A stretch of 64,000 nucleotides of DNA from an uncultured Clostridia bacterium (lineage in GTDB: Bacteria; Bacillota; Clostridia; Christensenellales; Pumilibacteraceae). Positions 1-8,099 of the stretch are shown here, one piece after another. Below the pieces are notes generated by a model. That model was given only the letters and a program-made list of their open reading frames with translations, made no database searches and was not told the DNA's origin. The first letter of the stretch is position 1, and each line of letters begins with the position of its first letter. The stretch spans positions 124,001 to 188,000 of the forward strand of contig CAOJOK010000002.1 in NCBI GenBank assembly GCA_948440265.1, written 5' to 3'. Made by a program: the position numbers and the translations under genes.

Positions 1-820
1 AAGGTTTGTCTTTGGCAAACGTCGCTATGTTTTCCTTGACCTGCGTCATATCCGACATTCCCGAAAGTATCATTTTCACTTGCGGCAAGCCCTGCAAAAA
101 TCTGAACGCCCACGCAGGCGTATTTTCTTTCGGGCGCAAAGTTTTCAATTTCTTTTCGTCGTCGTCCGCGAGTTTAGCCAGCTTTCCGCCGCGCAAAGGC
201 TCCATTACCCACACGGGAATATTGTGCTCGGACAATAGTTCATACTTCTCCTTGCCGTTTTGGAACGTCCAATCGAGATAGTTGATTTGAAGCTGCCCGA
301 ACTCCATATAATCGCCGTACACTTTTAAAAACCGCTTTATAACGTCCATATCGCCGTGTGCCGAAAAGCCGAGATGTTTTATTCTTCCGTTTGCTTTCTG
401 TTTCTTGAAATATTCCAGCGTGCCGTACTTCTCGTCCAGATATGCGTCGATATTCATTTCGCAGACGTTGTGAATGAGATAGAAATCAAAATAGTCGACT
501 TTGCATTTTTCAAGCTGCTTTTTGAATATCTCCTCCGACTTTCCCATATTGGACAAATCGTATCCGGGAAACTTGCTCGCAAGATAGAAACTGCCTCGGT
601 CGTATTTCGACAGCAGTTTGCCCATAACAGACTCCGACTTGCCGTCGTGATAGCCCCACGCCGTGTCGTAATAGTTGACTCCGCTTTTCATTGCATATTC
701 TATCATTTCCGCCGCCGCCTGCTCGTCAATGTCGCTGTACACGCCGTTTCGAATCGGAAGCCGCATACAGCCGAAGCCCAAGGCAGACAGTTTTATATCC
801 TGAAATTGTCTGTATATCAT
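1..820 (-). CDS. Aldo/keto reductase, C-terminus cut by window edge
   Basis: The minus frame is open from an ATG at 820 to the window edge, so only the first 273 or so residues are seen and the C-terminus is missing. It is absent from the ORF track because no stop lies inside the window. The start follows a good ribosome binding site (AAAGGAGAAGAT-ATG). The catalytic tetrad of the aldo/keto reductase superfamily is visible: Asp and Tyr in DTAWGYHDGKSE, Lys in LASKFPG and His in YLIHN. The N-terminal LSALGFGCMRLP is typical of the clostridial subfamily that often carries a C-terminal 4Fe-4S domain. That part is not visible here, so the domain is inference. The likely role is NAD(P)H-dependent carbonyl reduction in the cytoplasm. 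It has its own promoter, separate from the upstream ferredoxin gene. Confidence 0.88.
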   Translation of the reverse strand, partial: MIYRQFQDIKLSALGFGCMRLPIRNGVYSDIDEQAAAEMIEYAMKSGVNYYDTAWGYHDGKSESVMGKLLSKYDRGSFYLASKFPGYDLSNMGKSEEIFKKQLEKCKVDYFDFYLIHNVCEMNIDAYLDEKYGTLEYFKKQKANGRIKHLGFSAHGDMDVIKRFLKVYGDYMEFGQLQINYLDWTFQNGKEKYELLSEHNIPVWVMEPLRGGKLAKLADDDEKKLKTLRPKENTPAWAFRFLQGLPQVKMILSGMSDMTQVKENIATFAKDKP

Positions 821-865
821 ATCTTCTCCTTTACGATTTATTTCGAACCTGCCGATATCACTTTG

Positions 866-894
866 ATTATATCATATTTTCGTTGATAAATCAA
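866..894 (-). promoter_or_regulatory. Sigma-A promoter of the aldo/keto reductase gene
   Basis: On the minus strand TTGATT (889-894) and TATAAT (866-871) are separated by exactly 17 bases. The -35 box overlaps the stop codon region of the upstream flavodoxin/ferredoxin gene. The reductase start codon is about 45 bases downstream. Confidence 0.7.
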
Positions 895-1634
895 ATATCT
901 TTTCCTATTTGCGATTCGTCCACGTTCGGATTGACATATCGGTCTTTCTTTCGCTTTTTGCCGTAAACTATCGCTTTACTCGGGCAACGGTGATAGCACC
1001 CCAAACACGCCACGCATTTATCGTGAAATACTATTTTGCCGTTTGTAAACTCGATATTGTCGGACGGACAGACCGAAACGCACTTTCCGCACTGCGTGCA
1101 ATCGTCGGTCACGGAAAAGCCCCTGCCTATCAAATGCCAGTTGGATTTGTTTTTCAAATACTTTTCTTCTCTCGTTTTGCGCTCTTTGGGGACGGCGCTC
1201 TCACCCCGCTTGATTTTTTGTATAATATCGTCAATGCGCTTATCCGCCTTTTTCAAAGCGGCGTTCAAATAAAACTTCGGCACGGTAAAAGTAAGCGTGA
1301 AATTTTCCGGCATTTTCATTTTATATACGCCCTTAACGCTCAAGCCGCATTTCGTCGCATAACGGTATAATAAATAATCGGCGCCGCAAGCCATACCGCC
1401 GTAATTTTGAATTACGGTAAGCGTCTTGCTTTTGTCAAGCCGCGGCAGCAAGTCATAAACGTGCGCAGGCATACCGTAGGAATATATCGGCGTCACCAAA
1501 AACAATTCGTCGAATTCGCTTCCGTCCCCGTCGTATTTGGGGATATAGCGTATTTCTCCGCCGACCTGTTCGCGCAGTCTTTGCGCCATATACAAGCTGT
1601 TGCCCGTAGAACTGAAATACAATATACCGTTCAT
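891..1634 (-). CDS. EFR1-type flavodoxin/ferredoxin fusion protein
   Basis: The protein has 247 residues. The N-terminal flavodoxin-like part shows the FMN phosphate loop FSSTGNS. Two C-terminal 4Fe-4S motifs follow: CTQCGKCVSVCP and CVACLGCYHRCP. This architecture is the EFR1 family of bacterial electron-transfer proteins, and the redox partner is unknown. I chose the ATG at 1634 because GGGAG lies nine bases upstream; the ORF track extends two codons further to a GTG. It sits between an AEC-family permease and an aldo/keto reductase, so a shared reductive pathway is possible but unproven. A homologue of the same architecture lies at 59351-60271. Confidence 0.85.
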   Translation of the reverse strand: MNGILYFSSTGNSLYMAQRLREQVGGEIRYIPKYDGDGSEFDELFLVTPIYSYGMPAHVYDLLPRLDKSKTLTVIQNYGGMACGADYLLYRYATKCGLSVKGVYKMKMPENFTLTFTVPKFYLNAALKKADKRIDDIIQKIKRGESAVPKERKTREEKYLKNKSNWHLIGRGFSVTDDCTQCGKCVSVCPSDNIEFTNGKIVFHDKCVACLGCYHRCPSKAIVYGKKRKKDRYVNPNVDESQIGKDI

Positions 1635-1667
1635 AAACACATTCTCCCGAAAATTATAAAAACAATC

Positions 1668-2612
1668 TCACAGCAAAAACGCCAAAAGCGGCAATGTGAC
1701 TATCGAAGAAATCGTTCCCAAAAGGACCATATTCGCCGCGATATCCTGCCCTTCTCCGAGTATTTCCGCATAGTTCTGCACTACCGCCGCGACGGGACAG
1801 GCGCACATTATATACATACAGTACATAAGTTCGCGGTCGACGCGCAATAACATCAAAAGCCCCAGCGCGCACAACGGAAACACAATCTGATTGACCGCGA
1901 CGGCAAGATATTGCAGCGGATTTGTAAACAGGCTTTTGAATTTCATAGTGGCAAGCCGCATACCCATAACAAGCATACAGAGCGGCGTAGTCATTTTGCC
2001 GAGTATGTTTATCATATTGCCTATCTGTTCGAGAACCATTCCGTTTTCCGCGCCTATCTTGAACCCCGTCAAAAAGAACGGCAGAGATACGGCTATCGAT
2101 ATGGTCGCCGGATTTATCAAAATCTTCTTTATACTGATATACTTTTTATCCTTTGTAATGATTGCCGAAATCAACGTCCAGCCGAGTACGTTCATAGAAA
2201 GAAAGTACATCATAGAATATGCCGCCACGTTCGGCGAATCGGGAAATATCGCTTCCAAAAGCGGCACGCCCAAAAAGGAGCAGTTCGACAAAGTTGTCGC
2301 CACGGCGGTTATTCTGTATTTCACGTCATCGAACTTCTTGCGGAAAATAAGACAAAACACACCGATGAATACCAATTGAATGACGGTGATTACGGCAAAA
2401 AATATTAACAGATTTATGCCGAGCTCGACGGTGAAATTTGCCTTATTGAAAGAATACAGCGTCAGCACAGGCTGGCAAACGTACATCAAAAGCTTGGAAA
2501 AAGCCGATATACTGTCGTCCTTAACGGCTTTTACTTTTATAAGAATAAAGCCGGGCACGGCATACGCCAGCATTACCGCAACCATTGTCAGTGTAGTTAT
2601 AAATTCGTGCAT
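1668..2612 (-). CDS. AEC (auxin efflux carrier) family transporter
   Basis: The protein has 314 residues and is hydrophobic throughout, with about ten predicted membrane segments. The N-terminal half (AYAVPGFILIKVKAV) and the C-terminal CACPVAAVVQNYAE block match the AEC permease family, whose members export or import organic anions such as malate. The substrate cannot be read from the sequence. The annotated ATG lacks a convincing Shine-Dalgarno sequence; CTTATAAT lies just upstream, so weak or leaderless initiation is possible. The small ferredoxin gene ends only 26 bases upstream on the same strand, which suggests co-transcription. Confidence 0.85.
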   Translation of the reverse strand: MHEFITTLTMVAVMLAYAVPGFILIKVKAVKDDSISAFSKLLMYVCQPVLTLYSFNKANFTVELGINLLIFFAVITVIQLVFIGVFCLIFRKKFDDVKYRITAVATTLSNCSFLGVPLLEAIFPDSPNVAAYSMMYFLSMNVLGWTLISAIITKDKKYISIKKILINPATISIAVSLPFFLTGFKIGAENGMVLEQIGNMINILGKMTTPLCMLVMGMRLATMKFKSLFTNPLQYLAVAVNQIVFPLCALGLLMLLRVDRELMYCMYIMCACPVAAVVQNYAEILGEGQDIAANMVLLGTISSIVTLPLLAFLL

Positions 2613-2638
2613 ACCGAGTTATTATAAGCGTTTTTAAA

Positions 2639-2833
2639 TTAAAGAGACTGCAGCACCAATGCTTTTTTCGGGCAGAAATTCGAACACTTTCCGCACTTTA
2701 TGCATTTGCCGTGGTCTATCACGGGAGCATCGAAATCATTCTGCGAAAGCGCCCCGACGGGACAAACTTTCACGGCAGGACAAGCGTGGTTTTGCGGACA
2801 TCTTTCTTCGACTATCAAAAGTTTCTTTTCCAT
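2639..2833 (-). CDS. Small 4Fe-4S ferredoxin-type protein
   Basis: This 64-residue protein has one complete C-terminal cluster motif, CIKCGKCSNFCP. The N-terminal part has CPQNHACPAVKVCPVGAL, where cysteine spacing is irregular; it may be a degenerate or atypical second cluster site. The start is preceded by GGAG five bases upstream of ATG. Electron transfer in the cytoplasm is the expected role. It is the first gene of a likely minus-strand group with the AEC transporter and the flavodoxin/ferredoxin protein. Confidence 0.82.
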   Translation of the reverse strand: MEKKLLIVEERCPQNHACPAVKVCPVGALSQNDFDAPVIDHGKCIKCGKCSNFCPKKALVLQSL

Positions 2834-3023
2834 AATATCTCCGAATCGAATATAGTTATACTAATTTAAAGTAACCTTCCGTAAACGCGTCATATCGCCG
2901 CTTCTGAAGAATACCGAAATACATTATACTATAAAGCGCATTTCTTTTCAAGCATATACGCCATTAAAAAATAAACCGCCGCGTCAAGCGCCAAAAAAAA
3001 CTACAACACATTTTTAACCGACA

Positions 3024-3052
3024 AAGCCCGAAACAGTAGGTCGTTTCGGGCT
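3024..3052 (-). terminator. Hairpin terminator after the hypothetical gene
   Basis: AAGCCCGAAAC and GTTTCGGGCTT form a perfect 11-bp stem with an eight-base loop, 29 bases beyond the stop of the 3081-3563 gene. The following T-run is weak, so termination may be partial. Confidence 0.6.
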
Positions 3053-3080
3053 TGTCTGAAAATCGGTTTTAAAATAAATG

Positions 3081-3563
3081 CTATTTCGATTGTTTGTATA
3101 TTCTCTTTTGTTCGTCGTGATGAGCGTTGTATACTTCTTTAATAAAATCAAAAAGTTCCAGACACTGTTCTTTTTGCTCGTACCCGTTGATTTTGTTCGG
3201 CAAGGTATACATATGGTGAAAATCCATTTCCAAATAATCGGCGCGTATGTCTATATAATGTCCGCCGAACAGTCCCTTTGACGCCCAAATCCAATTTTTA
3301 TTTTTCTTTTCGAATACAAGATTTTCTTTTTCGAAAACAATAAAGCTATCCAGATATTCGCCTGTTTTTCTGTCGATTTGCAATAGCCGCACCATATCGG
3401 GGTTTGCAATCATAATATAGTCGACGTTGGAAGTGATTATGGTTGTCGTAATACCGTTGCTCTCGCTTTCCGGTTTGAATTGACAAATCGCAAACTTCTC
3501 GCCTTCGCAAATTTCATTGTTCTCTTTCAATTCGTCAATGGTTTTGCTGTAATCTATTTTCAT
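3081..3563 (-). CDS. Hypothetical protein, 160 aa
   Basis: I do not recognise the family. The protein is hydrophilic and acidic, with no membrane segment or signal peptide. Its middle is rich in alternating hydrophobic residues (TTTIITSNVDYIMIANPD, FIVFEKENLVFEKK), consistent with a beta-rich domain, and the C-terminus is helical and charged. The start at 3563 has GGAG in AAAGGAGATATT-ATG. It is monocistronic: its own promoter lies about 90 bases upstream and a hairpin follows the stop. It borders the A+T-rich accessory patch. A function cannot be given. Confidence 0.6.
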   Translation of the reverse strand: MKIDYSKTIDELKENNEICEGEKFAICQFKPESESNGITTTIITSNVDYIMIANPDMVRLLQIDRKTGEYLDSFIVFEKENLVFEKKNKNWIWASKGLFGGHYIDIRADYLEMDFHHMYTLPNKINGYEQKEQCLELFDFIKEVYNAHHDEQKRIYKQSK

Positions 3564-3650
3564 AATATCTCCTTTATATCCGAATGGACTTTATTTATTA
3601 TTGCTTTCATCAGGCAATTTTCTTTATAGCCCCTTCCTGCATTTTTATTA

Positions 3651-3679
3651 AGTATAACATATAACACAATATAAATCAA
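3651..3679 (-). promoter_or_regulatory. Sigma-A promoter of the 160-aa hypothetical gene
   Basis: TTGATT (3674-3679) and TATACT (3651-3656) are spaced by 17 bases on the minus strand. The 351-base gap 3564-3914 holds this promoter, the opposite promoter at 3855-3883 and otherwise A+T-rich sequence with no gene that I can support. Confidence 0.62.
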
Positions 3680-3854
3680 CTATATAAAAAGATGCGGCAA
3701 AGGTGCATTTCGCATTTGAGTTTATCGGATTATTCTATATCTCTCAATAAGAATGTTTCACGGCAGGTTTAGGCTTCAAGTTTTAACGCCATTGGTGGAA
3801 TAGTGAAAACTAATCGAATCTAGCACATATTTATTGCATATTTAAATAATTGTC

Positions 3855-3883
3855 TTGATTTATAATTTATCTTGGTTTATAAT
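3855..3883 (+). promoter_or_regulatory. Sigma-A promoter of the GHKL/STAS-like gene
   Basis: TTGATT (3855-3860) and a perfect TATAAT (3878-3883) have a 17-base spacer. The ATG follows about 32 bases downstream, with GGAG eight bases before it. Confidence 0.7.
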
Positions 3884-3914
3884 AAAAATATTGAACTAAC
3901 TGCGGAGTAATTGT

Positions 3915-5114
3915 ATGAACATACAAATAAACAAATTTACAAAAAACACATTCCAATTCTTTTTGAAAACAGTGGATGGATGGCTATCGAAAGACAAGAA
4001 TGATAGACACATTAACATAGAATTTAAAGATGAAACGCCTTTCCCAGAAAATATTCTTCCTATTGCAGGAATAATTGATTGGTTAAAGTGTAACGGATTT
4101 ATTGTTAATGTTCGTTTTTATAAGGATTCAAAATTACATCATTGTGGTTTAAATTTGCCATATACCGTTGAAAAAAATTCCTATGAACTGCTATCGCCGA
4201 TGTTTAAAGCGTGGAAATATAGTAGCCCAGAAGAAGTATATAAAATTGTCTCTAGTCTAGTTGATAATCTTAATAAAACTATAATATGCGCAAAGGGAGT
4301 TGTTGAGGCTTTTGAGTGGACTATAAATGAGATTATGGATAACGTTATTCAACATTCACAGTCTCAATTTGGATATATTATGTGTACAGCAACAAATAAT
4401 TCACATATTTCAGTGGCAATATATGACAATGGCATCGGTATTTTACAATCTTTTAGGGGTAGCAAGTATAGGTTAAGAACGGCATTTGATGCTATTCAAA
4501 CCGCAATTAGAGAAAACACTACTCGTGACCCTAAAATAGGACAAGGAAACGGAATGTGGGGTATGACTAAAATTGTAAATAATAATCGAGGCTCACTTAA
4601 CCATAATTTCAAGCGGAGCTCGTATAACCATAAATCAAAACAATGATATGGAGAAACAACTTCTAGAAACTTATAAAATTGGTAATTTAAGAAATCCATA
4701 TTTTGTCGGCACATTGGTAGATTTTCAATTTTTATGCAACAATGAAATTGCTCTTTCGGATATATTTGGCGAGAATTACGCATACACTAATCTTACTTTG
4801 GAAAACCTTGAAGATGAGAAAAACCGAATACATATTTTAATTTCTGATTTTAGCCTAGGTTGTGCAACACGCATTGCTGGAGCAAATGCGAGAACAATAG
4901 TACAAAATTATATGACGCAATCCGACTATAAACAAGTTGTTGTATTGGATTTTAAAGATGTAGGAATTATTGCCTCGTCTTTTGCAGATGAATTTATAGG
5001 AAAACTTATACAGTAGGATTTATACAGTTTAATAATTTAATACGTATTGTAAATGTAAGTCGTGATAATATGGCTATAATAAATCGTTCTGTTATGCAAA
5101 GAATGATAGAATAA
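3915..5114 (+). pseudogene. GHKL ATPase plus STAS-like (DUF4325) protein broken by two frameshifts
   Basis: The ORF track shows two pieces (3915-4646 and 4648-5016), but they read as one protein of about 400 residues. The first piece has a GHKL ATP-binding fold: N box WTINEIMDNVIQHS, G1 box DNGIGI and G2 box GQGNGMWGM. At about 4600-4602 one extra base moves the frame. Read in the next frame, sequence continues as IISSGARITI without a break into the second piece, which ends in VVLDFKDVGIIASSFADEF, typical of the STAS-like DUF4325 domain. Near 5004-5013 a second single-base shift returns to the first frame, giving FNNLIRIVNVS through INRSVMQRMIE to the stop at 5112-5114. GHKL-STAS pairs recall RsbW/RsbV-like kinase and antagonist modules, so a partner-switch role is inference. 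The gene is markedly A+T-rich. The shifts may be real mutations or assembly errors. Confidence 0.85.
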
Positions 5115-5144
5115 TATTGTAAATCAAGAAAACTAAAGCCACTT

Positions 5145-6326
5145 TCATTTTCTGCCTTTGGCGCGATTATGTTCTATGCAAAGCATTTGACAGTTTTCGA
5201 CGGTGGTTTTGCCGCCGTCAATCCACGGAGTTATATGGTCGGCGTCCATTTTGCATAATTCGTAGTGCGTTCTTTCTCTATGCTCGGCAACGCAAAAAGG
5301 ACAAATACCGCCTTGCTTTTCGTATACAGTAGCTTTTTGCCAATCCTCAAATTGTCGCAAATTCAAGTGATTTAGTTTTCTGTCGAACACATATTCATAT
5401 ATGCCCGATTTGTTTACTACCTCGTCATCGGCATATAGCGCGGCTACTTTGTCTTGCAATTCTTTTAGATTATAATTATTTTCGTGATAAGCGTTATACA
5501 AAATGCCCCATTCCACCTTGTCCATACCTTTGCGCCAAACGGGGAATAGAGTTTTGACCCACTCTATAACGCTTTTGAAATACTCCCACAAATACAAAGC
5601 GTTTTCTAGGTCTTTGTTTTCCGCCATATATTTTTCAAGCAGTTTAGTATCGGATAGGTTGTTTATGTACCATCGCAAGACTTTTTCAAGTCCGCCTTGT
5701 CTGTTCCAATTATTATTCGACGGCAAAGACATTAAAGGGTGCGGCTTTGTAGCCAATGCCTGCGCGACATTATTGTTGCTTTTGGAAAAATATCGCTTTG
5801 CGTCGGTTATCCAACTGCCGCTGTATTGCGCGTTGCGAATTTCTTGCTCGCTCAATTTTTCGCCCGCGATATTGATAGTTTCAAACCACCGCAAGCGGTC
5901 GGTGTCCGCGCCGTCGCATACATAGACGAGTAGTGGATAGTTCAATATGCGTTCTTTCTCGTGAGGTAACAACTGACTGAATGTGCGAGCGTGCGGATTT
6001 CCGAATAAGTTCGACATAGAGTAACCTTTTGCCGGATTATCCAAACGAACAAATTCACAAATGGAAATAGTACGCTGTTGCCCGTCTAAAATCTCGAAAG
6101 TCCCGTCGTCGTTTTTTACCCAATACATAATCCCGAGCGGAAAATTATGCGAAACAGTATCTATCACGGCGTTGCGCTTTTTATCGTCGTACACATAGTT
6201 GCGCTGATATTTCGGGCGTATGTTTAACTTACCACCATAACCGTAAATGCCTTCTTCCTTGTCAGAATTATCGACATAATCTTGCACTATGTCGCTTACG
6301 CTGATTTTCAAAGGTTCAATTTTCAT
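5145..6326 (-). CDS. DUF262 and HNH nuclease protein
   Basis: The protein has 393 residues. The N-terminal half is a DUF262 (GmrS/ParB-like) domain with the NTPase signature LDGQQRT near residue 80. The C-terminus is an HNH nuclease: CPFC, then DADHITPWIDGG, then NCQMLCIEHNRAKG, ending five residues later. This single-chain DUF262-HNH form resembles modification-dependent or R-M-linked nucleases of the GmrSD group. Its start overlaps the 3' end of the EcoRI-type methyltransferase by 11 bases, with GGAG placed inside that gene, so translation is probably coupled. The pairing suggests a restriction nuclease with a protective methylase. That assignment is inferred from context, not from a proven system. 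Confidence 0.85.
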   Translation of the reverse strand: MKIEPLKISVSDIVQDYVDNSDKEEGIYGYGGKLNIRPKYQRNYVYDDKKRNAVIDTVSHNFPLGIMYWVKNDDGTFEILDGQQRTISICEFVRLDNPAKGYSMSNLFGNPHARTFSQLLPHEKERILNYPLLVYVCDGADTDRLRWFETINIAGEKLSEQEIRNAQYSGSWITDAKRYFSKSNNNVAQALATKPHPLMSLPSNNNWNRQGGLEKVLRWYINNLSDTKLLEKYMAENKDLENALYLWEYFKSVIEWVKTLFPVWRKGMDKVEWGILYNAYHENNYNLKELQDKVAALYADDEVVNKSGIYEYVFDRKLNHLNLRQFEDWQKATVYEKQGGICPFCVAEHRERTHYELCKMDADHITPWIDGGKTTVENCQMLCIEHNRAKGRK

Positions 6327-7398
6327 TGTGAACTCCTTCGACTTTTTTGTTTTTGATTATGTATCTGAAATAGATTGCTTTACTGTCTATCATTGATAAA
6401 TATTTCCCCGCTTTTTTGGTTTCTTCATTGTGTAATATACTGTAACGCCCTATACCGTCAATTATTTCAAACTGTTCGGGATTGTATTTATCCATAAAGG
6501 TTATAGGTACGCCCATATATCCGTCGTAATCATAAGGAATTTCGGCGGTTTTATTTACATTGATTGCATCATAGTTATCGTATTTCGGATATTCTTCGGG
6601 CGTGTATTTTTTATATAGCTGTAAATCCTCGTGCCTTTGCGGATAGTCTAAATTAGTGTACCAACGTATGCCTTTAACGCGAATAAACTTTTTCCCATTT
6701 TTGTCTATTCTGCAATTTGTCGCATTAAGTGGGTAACTATACGGCACTTGAAATTCTCTGTCGCCGCTATGTATGCTTACACCAAGCCACATTCTATTTT
6801 GCATTAAGAGAGGAAATATCTCTTTATATGTAAGAGCATTTTGATTGCCTATAATTATAAACTTTTTCTCGTGCTTTATGAGTTGCGCCACATATTCGCG
6901 GAATAAAGAAAACGGCGGATTTGTAATAACTATATCCGCTTGTTTTAATAATTCGATACATTCGTCGGAGCGAAAATCGCCGTTGCCATCAAGCACGGAA
7001 AACGTGTTTTCTTTGTTTTTAAGTAAGTAATCAATATCGCGCACATCGGTAACGCCGTCGCCGTTATAATCGCCCACTTCGCATATTTCTATTTTGTATG
7101 CTTTTCGGTTCTTATTCGGAACAGTTATTCCTTTATCCAAAAACGACATTTGCGTATAGGCAATAGGAGAATTATCGTAACTTGTGCAAATAAGTTTTTT
7201 AAGTTTTAAATCGTTAAAACGCGTTGCAAAGTAATAGAAAAAGTTGCTCTCGTAAGGATCATCGCAATTACAAAGAATAGTTTTGCCGATAAAGTAATCG
7301 GTATAATGACACATCTCGTTTTCAATGTCGCTTAATTGAGTATAGAACTCGTCGTTTTTTGCACCGCCAGCTTTTCTCAAACTCGCGTTTTTCGCCAT
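6316..7398 (-). CDS. EcoRI-family adenine-specific DNA methyltransferase
   Basis: From the ATG at 7398 the protein has 360 residues. I prefer this start over the TTG at 7479 in the ORF track because GGAG lies eight bases upstream and the family begins at about this point (MAKNASLRKAGGAKNDEFYT). The amino-methyltransferase motif NPPF is present (ITNPPFSLFREYV, near residue 160), preceded by the family-typical acidic stretch GDGVTDVRDIDYLL and DGNGDFRSDECIELL. It should methylate adenine at N6 in a specific site. It is transcribed with the downstream DUF262-HNH gene, which it overlaps by 11 bases. No clear promoter was found; the inverted-repeat segment directly upstream may carry it. Confidence 0.85.
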   Translation of the reverse strand: MAKNASLRKAGGAKNDEFYTQLSDIENEMCHYTDYFIGKTILCNCDDPYESNFFYYFATRFNDLKLKKLICTSYDNSPIAYTQMSFLDKGITVPNKNRKAYKIEICEVGDYNGDGVTDVRDIDYLLKNKENTFSVLDGNGDFRSDECIELLKQADIVITNPPFSLFREYVAQLIKHEKKFIIIGNQNALTYKEIFPLLMQNRMWLGVSIHSGDREFQVPYSYPLNATNCRIDKNGKKFIRVKGIRWYTNLDYPQRHEDLQLYKKYTPEEYPKYDNYDAINVNKTAEIPYDYDGYMGVPITFMDKYNPEQFEIIDGIGRYSILHNEETKKAGKYLSMIDSKAIYFRYIIKNKKVEGVHNEN

Positions 7399-7470
7399 AC
7401 CGTAACTCCGTAAAATAAAAAAGTGCGCCAGCCGAAGCCAACGCACGAAAAACGCAAACTCCGAACTGTC

Positions 7471-7622
7471 GCCAAACAATTTTCATACGGAAGGGTTAAT
7501 AATCAACCTTATCGCATAAAAGAATTTGCATTTTTACCGAATACAAATTGCGAAAAGATTGATTTATGATTAAATAAAAAATAACCCTTTACTCCTTAAT
7601 AAGGGGATGAAAATTGTTTGGC
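7471..7622. repeat. 152-bp A+T-rich segment with perfect 16-bp terminal inverted repeats
   Basis: GCCAAACAATTTTCAT at 7471-7486 is repeated as its exact reverse complement at 7607-7622. Inside it, AAGGGTT (7491-7497) pairs with AACCCTT (7583-7589), and AAGGGTTAATAATCAACCTT is itself nearly palindromic. The segment lies between the methyltransferase gene and tRNA-Val. It could be a MITE-like element, a structured RNA or an operator region. No target-site duplication is obvious. I saw no second copy in the window. Confidence 0.6.
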
Positions 7623-7797
7623 ATAATCAGTATATCATAAGAACAAAGAAAAATCAATCAAAAGACGAGCATTATAGCACCAAATTGAGATATTATAATT
7701 TTTACTCTACAAGAACACAATATATCCCATACGTACTCGCCATATTTTGCCCGTATACTTATTTCTACATTGCCAACTTTTTCTTTTATTTCATAAA

Positions 7798-7830
7798 AGA
7801 AAAACCTAAAACGTGGTTCGTTTTAGGTTT
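7798..7830 (-). terminator. Terminator of tRNA-Val
   Basis: On the minus strand AACCTAAAAC, a seven-base loop and GTTTTAGGTT are followed by TTTCTTTT. It starts six bases beyond the encoded CCA. Confidence 0.75.
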
Positions 7831-7835
7831 GGAGC

Positions 7836-7910
7836 TGGTGGGCAATAAGGGATTCGAACCCCTGACTTCTTCCATGTGAAGGAAGCACTCTCCCGCTGAG
7901 TTAATTGCCC
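7836..7910 (-). tRNA. tRNA-Val (CAC)
   Basis: The minus strand folds as a standard cloverleaf: acceptor GGGCAAT paired with ATTGCCC, discriminator A and an encoded CCA. The anticodon arm is CTTCC-TTCACAT-GGAAG, which places CAC at the anticodon (valine, codon GTG). The T arm contains GGTTCGAATCC. It has its own promoter and terminator and lies at the edge of the A+T-rich accessory patch, which begins on its 3' side. Confidence 0.93.
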
Positions 7911-7922
7911 ACGGACTTAATT

Positions 7923-7951
7923 ATTATATAGTGAATGAGAAAAAAATGCAA
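7923..7951 (-). promoter_or_regulatory. Sigma-A promoter of tRNA-Val
   Basis: TTGCAT (7946-7951) and TATAAT (7923-7928) are separated by 17 bases on the minus strand. The -10 box is 12 bases upstream of the mature tRNA 5' end. Confidence 0.75.
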
Positions 7952-8041
7952 GCGAATTGCCGTATGTTTGGAAAAACCCGCGATTTTTTTGCGGCAATAC
8001 AATTCGCCCGATATTTCGACACGGCTGTAAACCGTTTCGAC

Positions 8042-8070
8042 TTGACATATTTTTCCCGTCGTTATATAAT
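8042..8070 (+). promoter_or_regulatory. Consensus sigma-A promoter of the TldD/PmbA operon
   Basis: A perfect TTGACA (8042-8047) and a perfect TATAAT (8065-8070) have a 17-base spacer. The ATG at 8100 follows an AAGGAGG site. Confidence 0.85.
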
Positions 8071-8099
8071 AGAAAGAATTAAAAGGAGGATTTCCGAGT

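Noticed and set aside
3790-3835. Possible attachment-site copy of the tRNA-Val 3' end (TTGGTGGAATAG and TCGAATC)
   Set aside because: Only short scattered matches to the tRNA end are present, not a continuous repeat, and there is no integrase.
4590-4660. Programmed frameshift in the GHKL/STAS-like gene
   Set aside because: The site has no slippery heptamer, and a second shift in the other direction follows, so mutation or sequence error is simpler.
7607-7879. Plus-strand 90-aa ORF ending in GNKGFEPLTSSM
   Set aside because: Its end is the antisense of tRNA-Val and gives the well-known false GFEPLTSSM peptide; the rest covers the inverted repeat and the tRNA terminator, with no proper ribosome binding site.
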